Of a DNA stretch of 64,000 bases, positions 9,009 to 17,866 are shown piece by piece. The number at the start of each line of letters is the position of its first letter. The first letter of the stretch is position 1. The DNA lies in contig NZ_CP078145.1 in the NCBI RefSeq assembly GCF_019222765.1, forward strand, positions 5,456,001 to 5,520,000, given 5' to 3'. The stretch is from Nocardia iowensis. GTDB lineage: Bacteria; Actinomycetota; Actinomycetes; Mycobacteriales; Mycobacteriaceae. A program made the translations under genes and the position numbers. Below the pieces are notes generated by a model, which ran no database searches, had not been told where the DNA came from, and saw only the letters and a program-made list of their open reading frames with translations.

Positions 9009-9395
9009 TTACTCGGTCACATCGGGCGGAAATGCCATCGGCGCCGACCCCACGACGTCGACAGTGACGCCGGTCGGCTGATCGCGTGTTTCGGCGTAAG
9101 CGAGCAGGCGCCACCCGGACAATGAATGATATCGATACTCCCGGTCGGCGTCGATGCCGCCGTCGGCCAGATAACCACGAGCCATCATGTATCGGGCGTA
9201 CTCCTCGATGCTGGTGAAGGCGCACAACCAGTCGATGCCACCGAATTGCGAAACATACACGCGCTCGTCATCGGTCACCGGCACCAGCAGGGCAGCCTCC
9301 CGAAATGCGGCCAGCAGGGCGTCGGGTTGACCGAAGCCCGCATAGAACGCGGCTATTTCACTGCGCAGAGCGGCCCGGCCGTCGCCATCCCCCAC
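9009..9395 (-). CDS. SseB-like domain protein, first gene of the toxin operon
   Basis: 128 residues starting at GTG 9395 behind a strong GAGGAGGAGG. The core (LLVPVTDDERVYVSQFGG, then AFTSIEEYARYM) resembles the SseB-like fold, in which a small protein is turned into an 'LxVxxxxG / AFTS' module found beside WXG100 and toxin genes in actinobacteria. It heads the minus-strand operon of helical protein, RHS toxin and immunity gene. A chaperone or adaptor role in toxin export is plausible but not shown by the sequence. Confidence 0.6.
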   Translation of the reverse strand: MGDGDGRAALRSEIAAFYAGFGQPDALLAAFREAALLVPVTDDERVYVSQFGGIDWLCAFTSIEEYARYMMARGYLADGGIDADREYRYHSLSGWRLLAYAETRDQPTGVTVDVVGSAPMAFPPDVTE

Positions 9396-9518
9396 GGACC
9401 TCCTCCTCGGTATGTATAGTCCGCTGAACGGAGCACATCATAGTTTACCCGCATGACTGGCGTTTTTCCGCAGGACCAGTATCTGCCATTGCCCATAATT
9501 CCTGTGGCACAGCCGGGC

Positions 9519-10259
9519 TCAGCGAGCGTCGATGAAATCACCGATCAGATCGGCGATCATCGCTGCACCCCTGCTGTTCTGGTGGACGAAGTCGGTCGTC
9601 AGCTCCAGCCCGTGCAGCCTGGCGATGTCGTCGAGGGACCGCCCCATCAGCAAGCGGTGCCGCGCGAAGACGCGCGCACGGAAAGCCGAGTCGTCGCGAT
9701 ATGGAATACATTGACGCGACCTGACCGATCGCAGATGCTCGATCTGCCGCTCGTACAGCGGCAGATACGCGACACCGTATGCGGCGGCGGTTTCCTTGAC
9801 CACCCGGCTGAACAAGCGCGTCGTCCGCGCGGGCAGGGAGTCCAATTCCTGGCCGAGCACCGGCAAGGACAGCAGGGCGATCCGGGCGTTGGTCTCCTCC
9901 AGCAGCCGCTGGGTGATGGCGGACAGGTTCTCCCGATAATCGCCGATCGTCGGCATGGTCGGCAGCTTCCTGCGGCGCATCGACGCCAAAGCGTTGTCTT
10001 CACTCAGACTGCACCAGGCGTCGTTACTGCCGATCAGCACGGTCGCGATATCCGGTTGCTGCTCGATGATGGCGTCGAGGCGGGCCAACAGGCTGTAGGA
10101 ATGGTCGCCGTTGACGCCTGCGCGGATAAATGTCATCAGACGTCCCTCGTTACGTGCCCGCAACATCGCGATGTAGTCCGCACTGTACTGACCAGAGGTG
10201 ATACTGTCCCCGGCGCAGACCACAGTAGTGTCGAGAGTGCGAGTTCCGGATCTTGGCAC
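9519..10259 (-). CDS. SGNH/GDSL-family hydrolase
   Basis: 246 residues. Block I (CAGDSITSG, Ser about 19), a block II Gly (GVNGDHS), block III (IGSNDA) and a late Asp/His pair (DFVHQN, about 227) are all visible, so an esterase or lipase of the SGNH superfamily is well supported. I chose GTG at 10259 because GAGGAG lies six bases before it; an in-frame ATG at 10325 would add 22 poorly conserved residues and overlap the divergent AraC start. No signal peptide is seen, suggesting an intracellular enzyme. Substrate unknown. Confidence 0.85.
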   Translation of the reverse strand: MPRSGTRTLDTTVVCAGDSITSGQYSADYIAMLRARNEGRLMTFIRAGVNGDHSYSLLARLDAIIEQQPDIATVLIGSNDAWCSLSEDNALASMRRRKLPTMPTIGDYRENLSAITQRLLEETNARIALLSLPVLGQELDSLPARTTRLFSRVVKETAAAYGVAYLPLYERQIEHLRSVRSRQCIPYRDDSAFRARVFARHRLLMGRSLDDIARLHGLELTTDFVHQNSRGAAMIADLIGDFIDAR

Positions 10260-10323
10260 CGTGTTCTCCTCTGTCCCCCACCATGTCTCGACGCAGCCAC
10301 GTCCCTTGGCTAGCCTCTCAGTC

Positions 10324-11112
10324 ATGACGGTTGCGCCGCTTCCGAAAACGTGCGGTGATCGACGACCGGTAATGTTCGTCCGCCCAAGCCATGTCTGTTA
10401 TATCGGTCCGGACCTGACCGTCGCCGCGCACGCCACCTCGGTCGCTGTCCTCGGTGTCGGCTTGGACGCGCCGCTCGTCTTCCGGGCGCCCGGGCACGGG
10501 CCGACGACAACAGGCAGCGCGTTCGCTCCCGCACGGGCCGTGCACTCGATGCTCGCATCGGAGGGGCGGATCATGTTGCTCTTCATCGACCCGGCCGGGA
10601 CGCCGATCGCCCCCGTTGCCGCGGCGATGCGCTCCTTCACCGGCCCCTTCGGTTTCGAGCACCAGCACGAGCGCGAACTCATTGCCGCGTGCGACAACAA
10701 CTGCGATCCAGGAGCCCTACTGCGGCGTGCCGGAGTCCCCGCACCGGAAAGCGTGGACCCGCGGATCATCCAGCTGGCCGCGGCGATCCGGCGGGACCCC
10801 GTCCGGGTGTTCCACGCCGAGGAGACCGCCGCTCGACTGGGACTGTCGGCCTCGCATTTCCTGCGCCTGTTCGGGCGGAGCACCGGCACCACCTTCCGCC
10901 GCTACCAGCAGTGGGCACGCCTACGGCAGGTGGTTCATGGCATCGCGGCGGGCCACGATCTGTCCCGCTGCGCGGTGGATGCGGGCTTCGCCTCCCCGTC
11001 GCACTTCAGCGATACCTTCCGCAAGACATTCGGACTGTCCGCTACCGCCATGCTGGACTCGGGGGTCCGCTTCGATCTCGAAATGGACGACCTTCCGCCA
11101 TCGAACCCGTGA
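10324..11112 (+). CDS. AraC-family transcriptional regulator
   Basis: 262 residues from ATG 10324. The C-terminal third carries two helix-turn-helix motifs: AARLGLSASHFLRLFGRSTG and the typical second one, CAVDAGFASPSHFSDTFRKTFG, ending the AraC domain. The N-terminal half is a short sensor region of no clear family. A longer frame back to 10198 would overlap the divergent SGNH gene and is not needed. The neighbours are an SGNH hydrolase (divergent) and an arginase-family gene (convergent, two bases away), either of which could be a target, most simply the hydrolase. Confidence 0.87.
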   Translation: MTVAPLPKTCGDRRPVMFVRPSHVCYIGPDLTVAAHATSVAVLGVGLDAPLVFRAPGHGPTTTGSAFAPARAVHSMLASEGRIMLLFIDPAGTPIAPVAAAMRSFTGPFGFEHQHERELIAACDNNCDPGALLRRAGVPAPESVDPRIIQLAAAIRRDPVRVFHAEETAARLGLSASHFLRLFGRSTGTTFRRYQQWARLRQVVHGIAAGHDLSRCAVDAGFASPSHFSDTFRKTFGLSATAMLDSGVRFDLEMDDLPPSNP

Positions 11113-11113
11113 C

Positions 11114-12073
11114 TCACCTATCAGCGGACTCCGGAGTGCCGGACAGGGATTCCGCGAGATAGTCGACGATGCGGTGAGCATGGCGCCGGTCGCTGTCGAG
11201 ATCGGGGTTGTAGATGGTCAATGTCATTCCGACACAACCGGGTTGGATGGCGGCGTCGGTTATGGCCGTGAGGTCCGACCAGTCGAGACCGCCCGGTTGC
11301 GGATAGTCCACGGCAGGCATCGCGGCGGTCGACAGCACGTCCAGGTCGACATGCAGCCACCAGGCAGAGCCTCGGCGACGGAACCGGCCTACGGCGATTT
11401 CCGTTGGTACGGCAGCTTTTTCGTGCAGATCGCGGTCGGTGAGCAGGGCGATGGTCGAGGCGAGCGAAGGCACTCCGTCCGCCTGCAACTCGGCCGCGTC
11501 GCGTGGGCCAAGGGCGACGACCCGGGTCGGGTCGAGGGCGGGCAGTTGATCGGCCAGCTCAGGAGGAAGCCGAGCGTCGGTACCGGCCAGCGCGAGGCCG
11601 AGTTCACAGTCCGCCGCTTCGCCGGTGGTGCTTCGCTTCGGCGGCCAGGCGTCCTCGTGCCCGTCCACGAAGACCAGCGCGACGTCATCGAGCACGTCTT
11701 GGGCGCCGCGCAAGGCACCCAACAGCACGGGGCAGTCACCACCGAGCACCAGGGGGAACTCCCCCGCCTCGATGCTCGCCGCGACCGCAGAGCGGACGGA
11801 TGTGGTTGTCGCGGTGAGGGATTCCTGCGCCAGTAGCCCGCTCTCCGGGTCGCGCGATGGACTGGGCGTGCCGACATCGACGTCGCCGATATCGCGTACG
11901 TCGCCACGGTGGGCGCGAAGCGCGTCGAGGAGGCCGGCTGCGCGCAGTCCAGCTGGCGCCTTCGCCACCCCGCCGGTTGTCCCGGCGGAGTTGAACGGTG
12001 CGCCGATCACGGTCAGCAGTGGGTGGCCCTCGCATTCCTGCTCGCTCGGCGAGGCCAAGCGGAAGGTTCGCAC
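11114..12073 (-). CDS. Arginase / ureohydrolase family protein
   Basis: 319 residues from GTG 12073 with AAGGAGG about five bases upstream. Binuclear metal motifs are present: GGDC about residue 111, FVDGHEDAW with the DxHxD pattern, and HVDLDVLS with DxD. The first motif has Cys where classical arginases have His (GGDH), a variant also seen in some bacterial members. Members hydrolyse arginine, agmatine, guanidinobutyrate or formiminoglutamate; the sequence does not decide between these. A monocistronic unit, tail to tail with the AraC gene. Confidence 0.85.
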   Translation of the reverse strand: MRTFRLASPSEQECEGHPLLTVIGAPFNSAGTTGGVAKAPAGLRAAGLLDALRAHRGDVRDIGDVDVGTPSPSRDPESGLLAQESLTATTTSVRSAVAASIEAGEFPLVLGGDCPVLLGALRGAQDVLDDVALVFVDGHEDAWPPKRSTTGEAADCELGLALAGTDARLPPELADQLPALDPTRVVALGPRDAAELQADGVPSLASTIALLTDRDLHEKAAVPTEIAVGRFRRRGSAWWLHVDLDVLSTAAMPAVDYPQPGGLDWSDLTAITDAAIQPGCVGMTLTIYNPDLDSDRRHAHRIVDYLAESLSGTPESADR

Positions 12074-12170
12074 CGAGGCCTCCTTGCTTCGAGGGTAACT
12101 CTCCGTCCACCGCCCGCTGCGATGCGGATCACATCTGCCTATTGAATGTGGCCCGCCTTGATGCTAAACA

Positions 12171-12202
12171 TTGTGGCACGCAACGCAATACACGTTGCAC
12201 AA
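12171..12202. promoter_or_regulatory. Candidate operator upstream of the sugar ABC operon
   Basis: GCAACG at 12180-12185 and CGTTGC at 12193-12198 form an inverted repeat with a 7-base spacer. TTGTG (12171-12175) and CACAA (12198-12202) form an outer pair, and a further GCAAC follows at 12206-12210. The cluster lies 40-70 bp before the binding-protein start, where a LacI- or GntR-type repressor would act. No such regulator gene is adjacent, so the cognate protein is unknown. Confidence 0.4.
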
Positions 12203-12240
12203 TACGCAACATGCTATGGGCGGGACCCCGAAGGACCTTG

Positions 12241-13560
12241 ATGCTGCATCGTGAATTCCGGCCGAGAGCCGTTGGCGGGTCCGTGCGACGCGCACTCACC
12301 TTCGGAGCCGCACTGTTCCTGCTCGCCGGGTGCGCACCGGTGCAATCCGGACCGGCCGGGTCCGGCGGTGATGAGCGGACCGGCACCGTACGGGTCTGGC
12401 TTTTCGACGAAGCGAACCGCGCGCCGAAGGAAACCGTGGTCAACGAGGCGATCGCGGAGTTCCGGGCGACTCGGCCGAATGTCGAAGTGGACGTGCAATG
12501 GGTGCCCGTCGCCGGCCGCGCGGAGAAGTTCGCGGGCGCCTTCAACGATCCGGCCAGCGCACCGGACCTCGCCGAATTCGGCAATACCGACTTGGCCGGC
12601 TACGCCGTCACCGGCGCGTTCGCCGATCTCGGCGACGATCTCGCGTCCTGGCCGGAGGGTAAGGACATCGACCCTTCGGTCCTGGAAACCGCGAAATCCG
12701 GCGGCAAGATCTATGGATTGCCCTGGTACACCGGTATGCGCGCGCTGTACTACCGCACCGACGTCTTCGCCGAACTGGGCTTGCGGCCACCGGCCACGCT
12801 GGCCGAACTGACCGACACCGCCCGCCGCATCCGCGCGAAACGGCCTGACCTGTACGGCATTTCGGTCGGCGGCAAGTACACCTACGCCATGTTGCCGTTC
12901 CTCTGGGCGCACGGCGGCGAGATCGCCGAATACGACGGCACGATGTGGAACTCCACGGTGAACTCGGATCGGGCGACGGAAGGGATCATCCGATACGCCG
13001 AGCTGATCCACGACGATATCTGTCCGGCCGCACAGTGCGCCGACTTCACCGGCACCCAGAGCGTGCAAGCGTTCGCGGGCGGCAAGGCCGCGATGACCAT
13101 CGGCGGCGACTTCAGCCGCAAGGCGATGGATCAGGGTGCGGTCAAGGACAAATACGCGGTGATGCCCCTGCCGGGTACCGAAACAGGTTCGATCGCACCG
13201 GCATTCGCGGGCGGAAATCTGCTCGGAGTCTTCCGCGCGAGTATGCGGCGGGGTCTCGCGATGGACTTCGTGGAATTACTCGGTAGCGCGAAGTATCAGG
13301 AAAAAATGTACCTGGCGATGGGGAACCTGCCGACGCTGTCCGGTGTGCAGCAGAAGCTCGCGGCGAACGACCCGTTCCTCGCGCCGTTCGTCGAAACGCT
13401 CAGGGCCGGGACGAAGTTCGTACCCAGCACACCGGCGTGGTCGAAGATCGACAGCCAGAACGTGCTGCCGACCGCGGTGCAGCAGATCGCCACCGGGGCC
13501 AAGCAACCATCGGCGGCGCTCGCCGCGGCAGCCGCCGCGATGAACAAGGCATTCAGGTAG
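12241..13560 (+). CDS. Carbohydrate ABC transporter substrate-binding lipoprotein
   Basis: 439 residues. An N-terminal signal with Arg residues and the lipobox LLAGC (Cys about residue 31) marks a lipoprotein. The body has the extracellular solute-binding type 1 pattern (VRVWLFDEANRAPKETV, EFGNTDLAGYAVTGAFADL, GLPWYTGMRALYYRTD). ATG 12241 follows AAGGA; GTG about 12282 just before RRALTFG is an alternative giving a shorter signal. It is the first gene of an importer operon with two permeases and a GH20 hexosaminidase, so GlcNAc- or chito-oligosaccharides are the likely cargo. No ATPase gene is present; a shared MsiK-type ATPase encoded elsewhere is typical of this class. Confidence 0.88.
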   Translation: MLHREFRPRAVGGSVRRALTFGAALFLLAGCAPVQSGPAGSGGDERTGTVRVWLFDEANRAPKETVVNEAIAEFRATRPNVEVDVQWVPVAGRAEKFAGAFNDPASAPDLAEFGNTDLAGYAVTGAFADLGDDLASWPEGKDIDPSVLETAKSGGKIYGLPWYTGMRALYYRTDVFAELGLRPPATLAELTDTARRIRAKRPDLYGISVGGKYTYAMLPFLWAHGGEIAEYDGTMWNSTVNSDRATEGIIRYAELIHDDICPAAQCADFTGTQSVQAFAGGKAAMTIGGDFSRKAMDQGAVKDKYAVMPLPGTETGSIAPAFAGGNLLGVFRASMRRGLAMDFVELLGSAKYQEKMYLAMGNLPTLSGVQQKLAANDPFLAPFVETLRAGTKFVPSTPAWSKIDSQNVLPTAVQQIATGAKQPSAALAAAAAAMNKAFR

Positions 13561-13566
13561 GCGCAC

Positions 13567-14526
13567 ATGGCAATTCAGGAACGGCCGGTCACCATCCCGG
13601 CACCGCGTATAACACCGAAACCGCGGCGCATCCGCCGGGATACGGTTGCCGCCTGGCTATACCTCGCCCCGGCGGGGATCCTGCTCGCCGCCGTACTGGT
13701 CTATCCGATCTACCAGATCGTGCTGATCTCGTTCTACGACTACGGCCAGGCGCAGGCGACGGGCGCCGCGCCATTGGAATTCATCGGCTTCGGCAACTAT
13801 CGCGAACTCCTCGCCGACAGCCAGTTCTGGATCGTGCTCGCCAACACCTTCGGGTTCGGCGCGGTCTGCGTGGTCGGCGGGCTGGTGGTCGGCACGGCGC
13901 TGGCCGTGCTCGCCACTCGGGTCCGCGCGGTGCCGCGAATGCTGCTGTTCCTCGCGGCGCTCGGGGCGTGGGCGACTCCCGCGATGGCGGGTTCCTACGT
14001 CTGGCTCTTCCTGTTCGACGCCGACTTCGGTGTCGTCAATGAAGCGCTCTCCGGTCTCGGGTTCCGTTCGATGGACGGCCATTCGTGGACCTTCGGGACC
14101 CTCAGCGCGTTCGGACTGGTTGCCGCCGAGGTGATCTGGTGTTCGTTCCCGTTCGTCATGGTGACCATGTACGCGGGCATCAAAGCGATACCGGAGGAAG
14201 TGCTGGAGGCCGCGGCACTGGACGGCGCTTCGGCGTGGCGGGCGGCGCGCTCGGTGATCCTGCCGATGCTGCGGCCGCTGCTGCTGATCGCCACAATTCA
14301 ATCGATCATCTGGGACTTCAAAGTGTTCACCCAGATCTACGTCATGACCAATGGCGGCGGTGTCGCCGGGCGCAACCTGGTGCTGAATGTCTACGCCTAT
14401 CAAAAGGCCTTCGCCGGGCAGGAATACGGGCTCGGCTCAGCGATCGGAGTGCTGATGACACTGTTGCTGTTGTCGATCACCGGGCTCTATGTCCGGTCCC
14501 AGCGCAGGAGCACGCCGTGGCAGTGA
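13567..14526 (+). CDS. Carbohydrate ABC transporter permease, MalF type
   Basis: 319 residues with six membrane segments, the first about 29-51. The EAA-loop consensus for ATPase contact is seen at about 217-237 (EEVLEAAALDGASAWRAARS). It starts seven bases after the binding-protein stop. It is one half of the membrane channel with the next gene. The last codons overlap the start of the following permease, so expression is coupled. Confidence 0.9.
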   Translation: MAIQERPVTIPAPRITPKPRRIRRDTVAAWLYLAPAGILLAAVLVYPIYQIVLISFYDYGQAQATGAAPLEFIGFGNYRELLADSQFWIVLANTFGFGAVCVVGGLVVGTALAVLATRVRAVPRMLLFLAALGAWATPAMAGSYVWLFLFDADFGVVNEALSGLGFRSMDGHSWTFGTLSAFGLVAAEVIWCSFPFVMVTMYAGIKAIPEEVLEAAALDGASAWRAARSVILPMLRPLLLIATIQSIIWDFKVFTQIYVMTNGGGVAGRNLVLNVYAYQKAFAGQEYGLGSAIGVLMTLLLLSITGLYVRSQRRSTPWQ

Positions 14527-15386
14527 AACCGTTGCGCCGCACCCCACGCAAGCCCGGTCGGCTTGTCGCCGAGATGATTACGGTGGTGATCGCGGGGTTC
14601 GTCGCCTTCCCGCTGTACTGGATGGTGCTCTCGGCGCTCAAACCGCCGGGCGAGATCCAATCGGCGGGTCCGAAACCGTGGACCCTGACGCCGAGCCTGG
14701 ACAGCTTCACCCGGGTGCTCTCGATGAACGGTTTCGGCCGGTTCTTCCTCAATAGCTTGCTGATTGCCGTTGTGGTGGTGCTGCTTTCGCTGGTGTTGTC
14801 GTTCCTGTCCGCAGTGGCGCTGACCCGGTTCCGGTTCCGTGGCCGGACGGTGCTGCTGGTAATGATCCTGGTTGCCCAGATGGTTCCCGTTGAGGCGCTG
14901 ACGATTCCGCTGTTCTTCCTGATGCGCTCGATCGGCGGCACCGTCCCGGCGCTCGGTCTGAACGAACTCGGCTCGATCATGCTGGTGGATCTGGTGTTCA
15001 GCCTGCCGCTGGCCATCTGGTTGCTGCGCGGGTTCGTCGCAGCGGTGCCGATCGAGCTCGAAGAAGCGGCGAAACTCGATGGTGCGAGCCGTCTTCGGTT
15101 CGCGTGGCAGATCCTGCTCCCGCTGGTGGCGCCCGGGCTGGTGTCGGTCAGCGTGCTGTCGTTCATCCACGCGTGGAACGACTTCCTGTTCGCCAAAACG
15201 TTCATCATCTCCAAAACCGAGAATCAGACACTGCCGCAGGCGATCCTGGTGTTCTTCAAGCCGGAGGACACCGATTGGGGCGCGGTCATGGCGGCCTCGA
15301 CATTGATGACCATTCCGGCCCTGGTGCTGTTCGTGCTGGTACAGCGGAAACTGGTCTCCGGGCTCGGCGGGGCGGTGAAGGGCTGA
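14517..15386 (+). CDS. Carbohydrate ABC transporter permease, MalG type
   Basis: 289 residues with six membrane segments and the EAA loop at about 180-197 (IELEEAAKLDGASRLRF). GTG 14517 is chosen because AGGAG lies six bases before it; GTG 14523 is also possible. The start lies inside the upstream permease gene, giving a short overlap. It pairs with that permease to form the importer channel. Confidence 0.9.
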   Translation: MAVKPLRRTPRKPGRLVAEMITVVIAGFVAFPLYWMVLSALKPPGEIQSAGPKPWTLTPSLDSFTRVLSMNGFGRFFLNSLLIAVVVVLLSLVLSFLSAVALTRFRFRGRTVLLVMILVAQMVPVEALTIPLFFLMRSIGGTVPALGLNELGSIMLVDLVFSLPLAIWLLRGFVAAVPIELEEAAKLDGASRLRFAWQILLPLVAPGLVSVSVLSFIHAWNDFLFAKTFIISKTENQTLPQAILVFFKPEDTDWGAVMAASTLMTIPALVLFVLVQRKLVSGLGGAVKG

Positions 15387-15387
15387 T

Positions 15388-16806
15388 ATGCCGGGTTTCG
15401 ACACGCTGCTCCCCCGTCCGGTCTCGGTGACCCCGCTGCCCGGTGTTTGTTCCTGGCCCGCCGAACTCGACGTCCGCACCGATCCCGGCCTGCCGCCCGA
15501 GGGCTATCGGCTGGAGATCGCGCCGACCGGCATTACGCTCACCGCCGCGGATCTCGCGGGCCGGACCCACGCGCAGCAGACACTGCGCCAACTCGCCGGG
15601 CCGGACGCCTTCCGTGCCGCACCCATCGGTACGAGCGAGCACACTGTGCCGTGCGGTGTGGTGACGGATCACCCCAGATTCCGTTGGCGCGGTTGCCTGC
15701 TCGACGTGGCGCGGAACTTTCGCACCAAGGCTGAGGTCCTCCGATTCATCGATCTGCTGTCGGTGCACAAACTCAATGTGCTGCACCTGCATCTGACCGA
15801 CGACCAAGGTTGGCGGATCGACGTCCCGGACTTCCCTAGACTGACCGAAATCGCGTCGTGGCGAAGGGAATCGATGGTCGGACGGCACGACGGTCCGGAA
15901 CGCGACGGTCGCCCGCACGGTGGTTTCTACACCACCGACGACCTGCGTGAGATCGTCGCGTACGCGGCCGAGCGGTCGATCACCGTGGTGCCGGAGATCG
16001 ATGTCCCCGGCCATGCTCGCGCGGTGATCGCCGCGTATCCCGAGCTCGGACCGGAACCCGAAACGCCTTGGGAGGTATGGACTTCCTGGGGTGTCAGCAC
16101 CGCGTTGCTGGAGCCGACGGCTTATACGACGGACTTCTTCCGCCGCGTCTTCGATCACGTGTTGACGGTGTTTCCCTCGCCGGTCATCGGTATCGGTGGT
16201 GACGAGGTGCCCGGCGCGACTCCGGCGCACGGCCGTCTGGTCGCCGAGCTGGCGGCGTACCTGGCCGAGCGCGGCCGACGGGCGTTCGGCTGGGACGAGG
16301 TGCTCGACGCCGGAGCGCTACCGCCGATGGTGATCGGCGCATGGCGCGACCAAGCGGCGGCCGCTCGGGCGGCGCTGGCGGGTCACGATGTCGTGTTGTG
16401 CCCGGAAGAACATGTCTACCTGGACCATCGGCAGTCGGATCACCCCGATGAGCCGATCCCGGTCGGCTATCTGCGGACGCTCGAAGACATGTACCGCTAC
16501 GAGCCCGAGTCGGACGAACCACGCGTCCTCGGTGTCCAAGCGCAGTTGTGGAGTGAGCATCTGGATTCGGTGCGGCGGGTGGACTATGCCGCCTTTCCCC
16601 GGCTGTGCGCTATCGCCGAAGTCGCTTGGAGCCCGGCGAATCGGGACTTCGCGGAGTTCCTACCGCGGCTGCGCGACCACCATCTCCCCCGTCTCGACGC
16701 GCTCGGCGTCGAATACCGCCCGGTCGATGGGCCGCGTCCCTGGCAAACCCGTCCCGATGTTCCGCCGACGGCACATCGACCGACGCAACTGAAGCTGCGT
16801 CGTTAG
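15388..16806 (+). CDS. Family GH20 beta-N-acetylhexosaminidase
   Basis: 472 residues. After a small N-terminal domain, the catalytic barrel begins about residue 95 (RFRWRGCLLDVARNF). Key motifs are HLHLTDDQGWRI (about 133-145), PEIDVPGHA, and the catalytic Asp-Glu pair in IGGDEVPG (about 268-274), as in retaining GH20 enzymes using substrate-assisted catalysis. There is no signal peptide, so it is probably cytoplasmic and trims imported chito-oligosaccharide-like sugars. It starts two bases after the permease stop and is part of the same operon. Some GH20 enzymes act on other N-acetylhexosaminides. Confidence 0.9.
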   Translation: MPGFDTLLPRPVSVTPLPGVCSWPAELDVRTDPGLPPEGYRLEIAPTGITLTAADLAGRTHAQQTLRQLAGPDAFRAAPIGTSEHTVPCGVVTDHPRFRWRGCLLDVARNFRTKAEVLRFIDLLSVHKLNVLHLHLTDDQGWRIDVPDFPRLTEIASWRRESMVGRHDGPERDGRPHGGFYTTDDLREIVAYAAERSITVVPEIDVPGHARAVIAAYPELGPEPETPWEVWTSWGVSTALLEPTAYTTDFFRRVFDHVLTVFPSPVIGIGGDEVPGATPAHGRLVAELAAYLAERGRRAFGWDEVLDAGALPPMVIGAWRDQAAAARAALAGHDVVLCPEEHVYLDHRQSDHPDEPIPVGYLRTLEDMYRYEPESDEPRVLGVQAQLWSEHLDSVRRVDYAAFPRLCAIAEVAWSPANRDFAEFLPRLRDHHLPRLDALGVEYRPVDGPRPWQTRPDVPPTAHRPTQLKLRR

Positions 16807-16811
16807 CGGTC

Positions 16812-17735
16812 CTATTGGCAGGTGTCGAACTCGTCGCGCATCCTGCGCTGGACGGTGAGGGCCGGTCCGCTGAGGGCGTCGTCGAAGACGGTGGGAATGG
16901 AATAGTCGCAGCCAGCGGCGTGGACGAAGCCTTCGTTGGCTTTTCCGTCGGTGTAGAAGAAGAGCCATGTCCACCTCAGGCGCAGGGGGTGGTCGGTGGT
17001 CGGGCCCAATTTCTTTACGGTGTCGGCGAGTTGGTCGTAGGCGAGGTCGGGGTCGAAGGTCGACGGCACCCTGTTGCGCACCGACAGCTCGCTGACGTAG
17101 CTGTCTTCGATAACGACCATCATGGTGGCCAAGGGGATTTCGGACAGCTGGCGGCGAAGCTCTGCCTCCCGTTCGGCGGATAACGGTAGGTCGACGCTCC
17201 ACTGTCCATGCTCGGTCGTCTCGATCGAGACATGAGCGGCCGTTGTGGCGCCGATCATCGCTCGGATCGCAGCGAGCGGTTCGGCCGTGCTGGTCTTCCC
17301 ATCCGAGACGGAGATCGCCGGTGTGGGGCGCACATCCCAGAAGATCCCCCCATCGGGCACTGATGCCGTGTACTGGCGGACGTTTCGGATCGCATCGAGG
17401 AAAGGGGCGACCTCGAAATACTTGGTGGTGCCGACCCTCGCTCTGTCGCCGACGACCAATTCGATGCTTCGGTCTCTTAAGCCGCCGAAATTGCGAAGGA
17501 GCTCCTTGATGCGGTTGATGACGTCACTGATCTGCGGCTCGGTCGCGTCGGGCAGGTGTGCGCCGAGTCGGAAGTAGTGGTCCCCGAGAAAGAAGTCGCT
17601 GACGTAGGCCACATCGACACTCTGCACCCCCGGCATAGCCGAGATTTCCTTCTCGAGCCTTTCGGCTTCGGCGCGGTAGTCGGTCAACAGCGAGGAGCAG
17701 GCGGTGAGGACGAGCGCGGCGACGGCGGCGAGCAC
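16812..17735 (-). CDS. Putative lipoprotein of unknown function
   Basis: 307 residues from GTG 17735, or 321 from a non-standard ATT at 17777. A hydrophobic stretch ends in LVLTAC, a lipobox. From GTG there are only about a dozen residues before the Cys and no positive n-region. Fourteen codons upstream an ATT follows GAGGAG at good spacing and would supply the missing Arg-containing n-region, so the true start may be ATT 17777. The mature protein begins with a short amphipathic region (YRAEAERLEKEISAMPG), and two internal halves look loosely similar (MPGVQSVDVAYVSD versus IPLATMMVVIEDSYVSE). No enzyme motif is visible. Confidence 0.75.
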   Translation of the reverse strand: MLAAVAALVLTACSSLLTDYRAEAERLEKEISAMPGVQSVDVAYVSDFFLGDHYFRLGAHLPDATEPQISDVINRIKELLRNFGGLRDRSIELVVGDRARVGTTKYFEVAPFLDAIRNVRQYTASVPDGGIFWDVRPTPAISVSDGKTSTAEPLAAIRAMIGATTAAHVSIETTEHGQWSVDLPLSAEREAELRRQLSEIPLATMMVVIEDSYVSELSVRNRVPSTFDPDLAYDQLADTVKKLGPTTDHPLRLRWTWLFFYTDGKANEGFVHAAGCDYSIPTVFDDALSGPALTVQRRMRDEFDTCQ

Positions 17736-17866
17736 GGCACACCGTGCAGTCCTGAAAGCTGTTATCAGCGTGCGAATCGTACTGACTCCTCTACGTTTTC
17801 GCCGAATGCTACCTCGCCCGACCGGTCCACGGAGCGGAGGGCGCGGCCGCCTCGCGCCGGTCCGAT

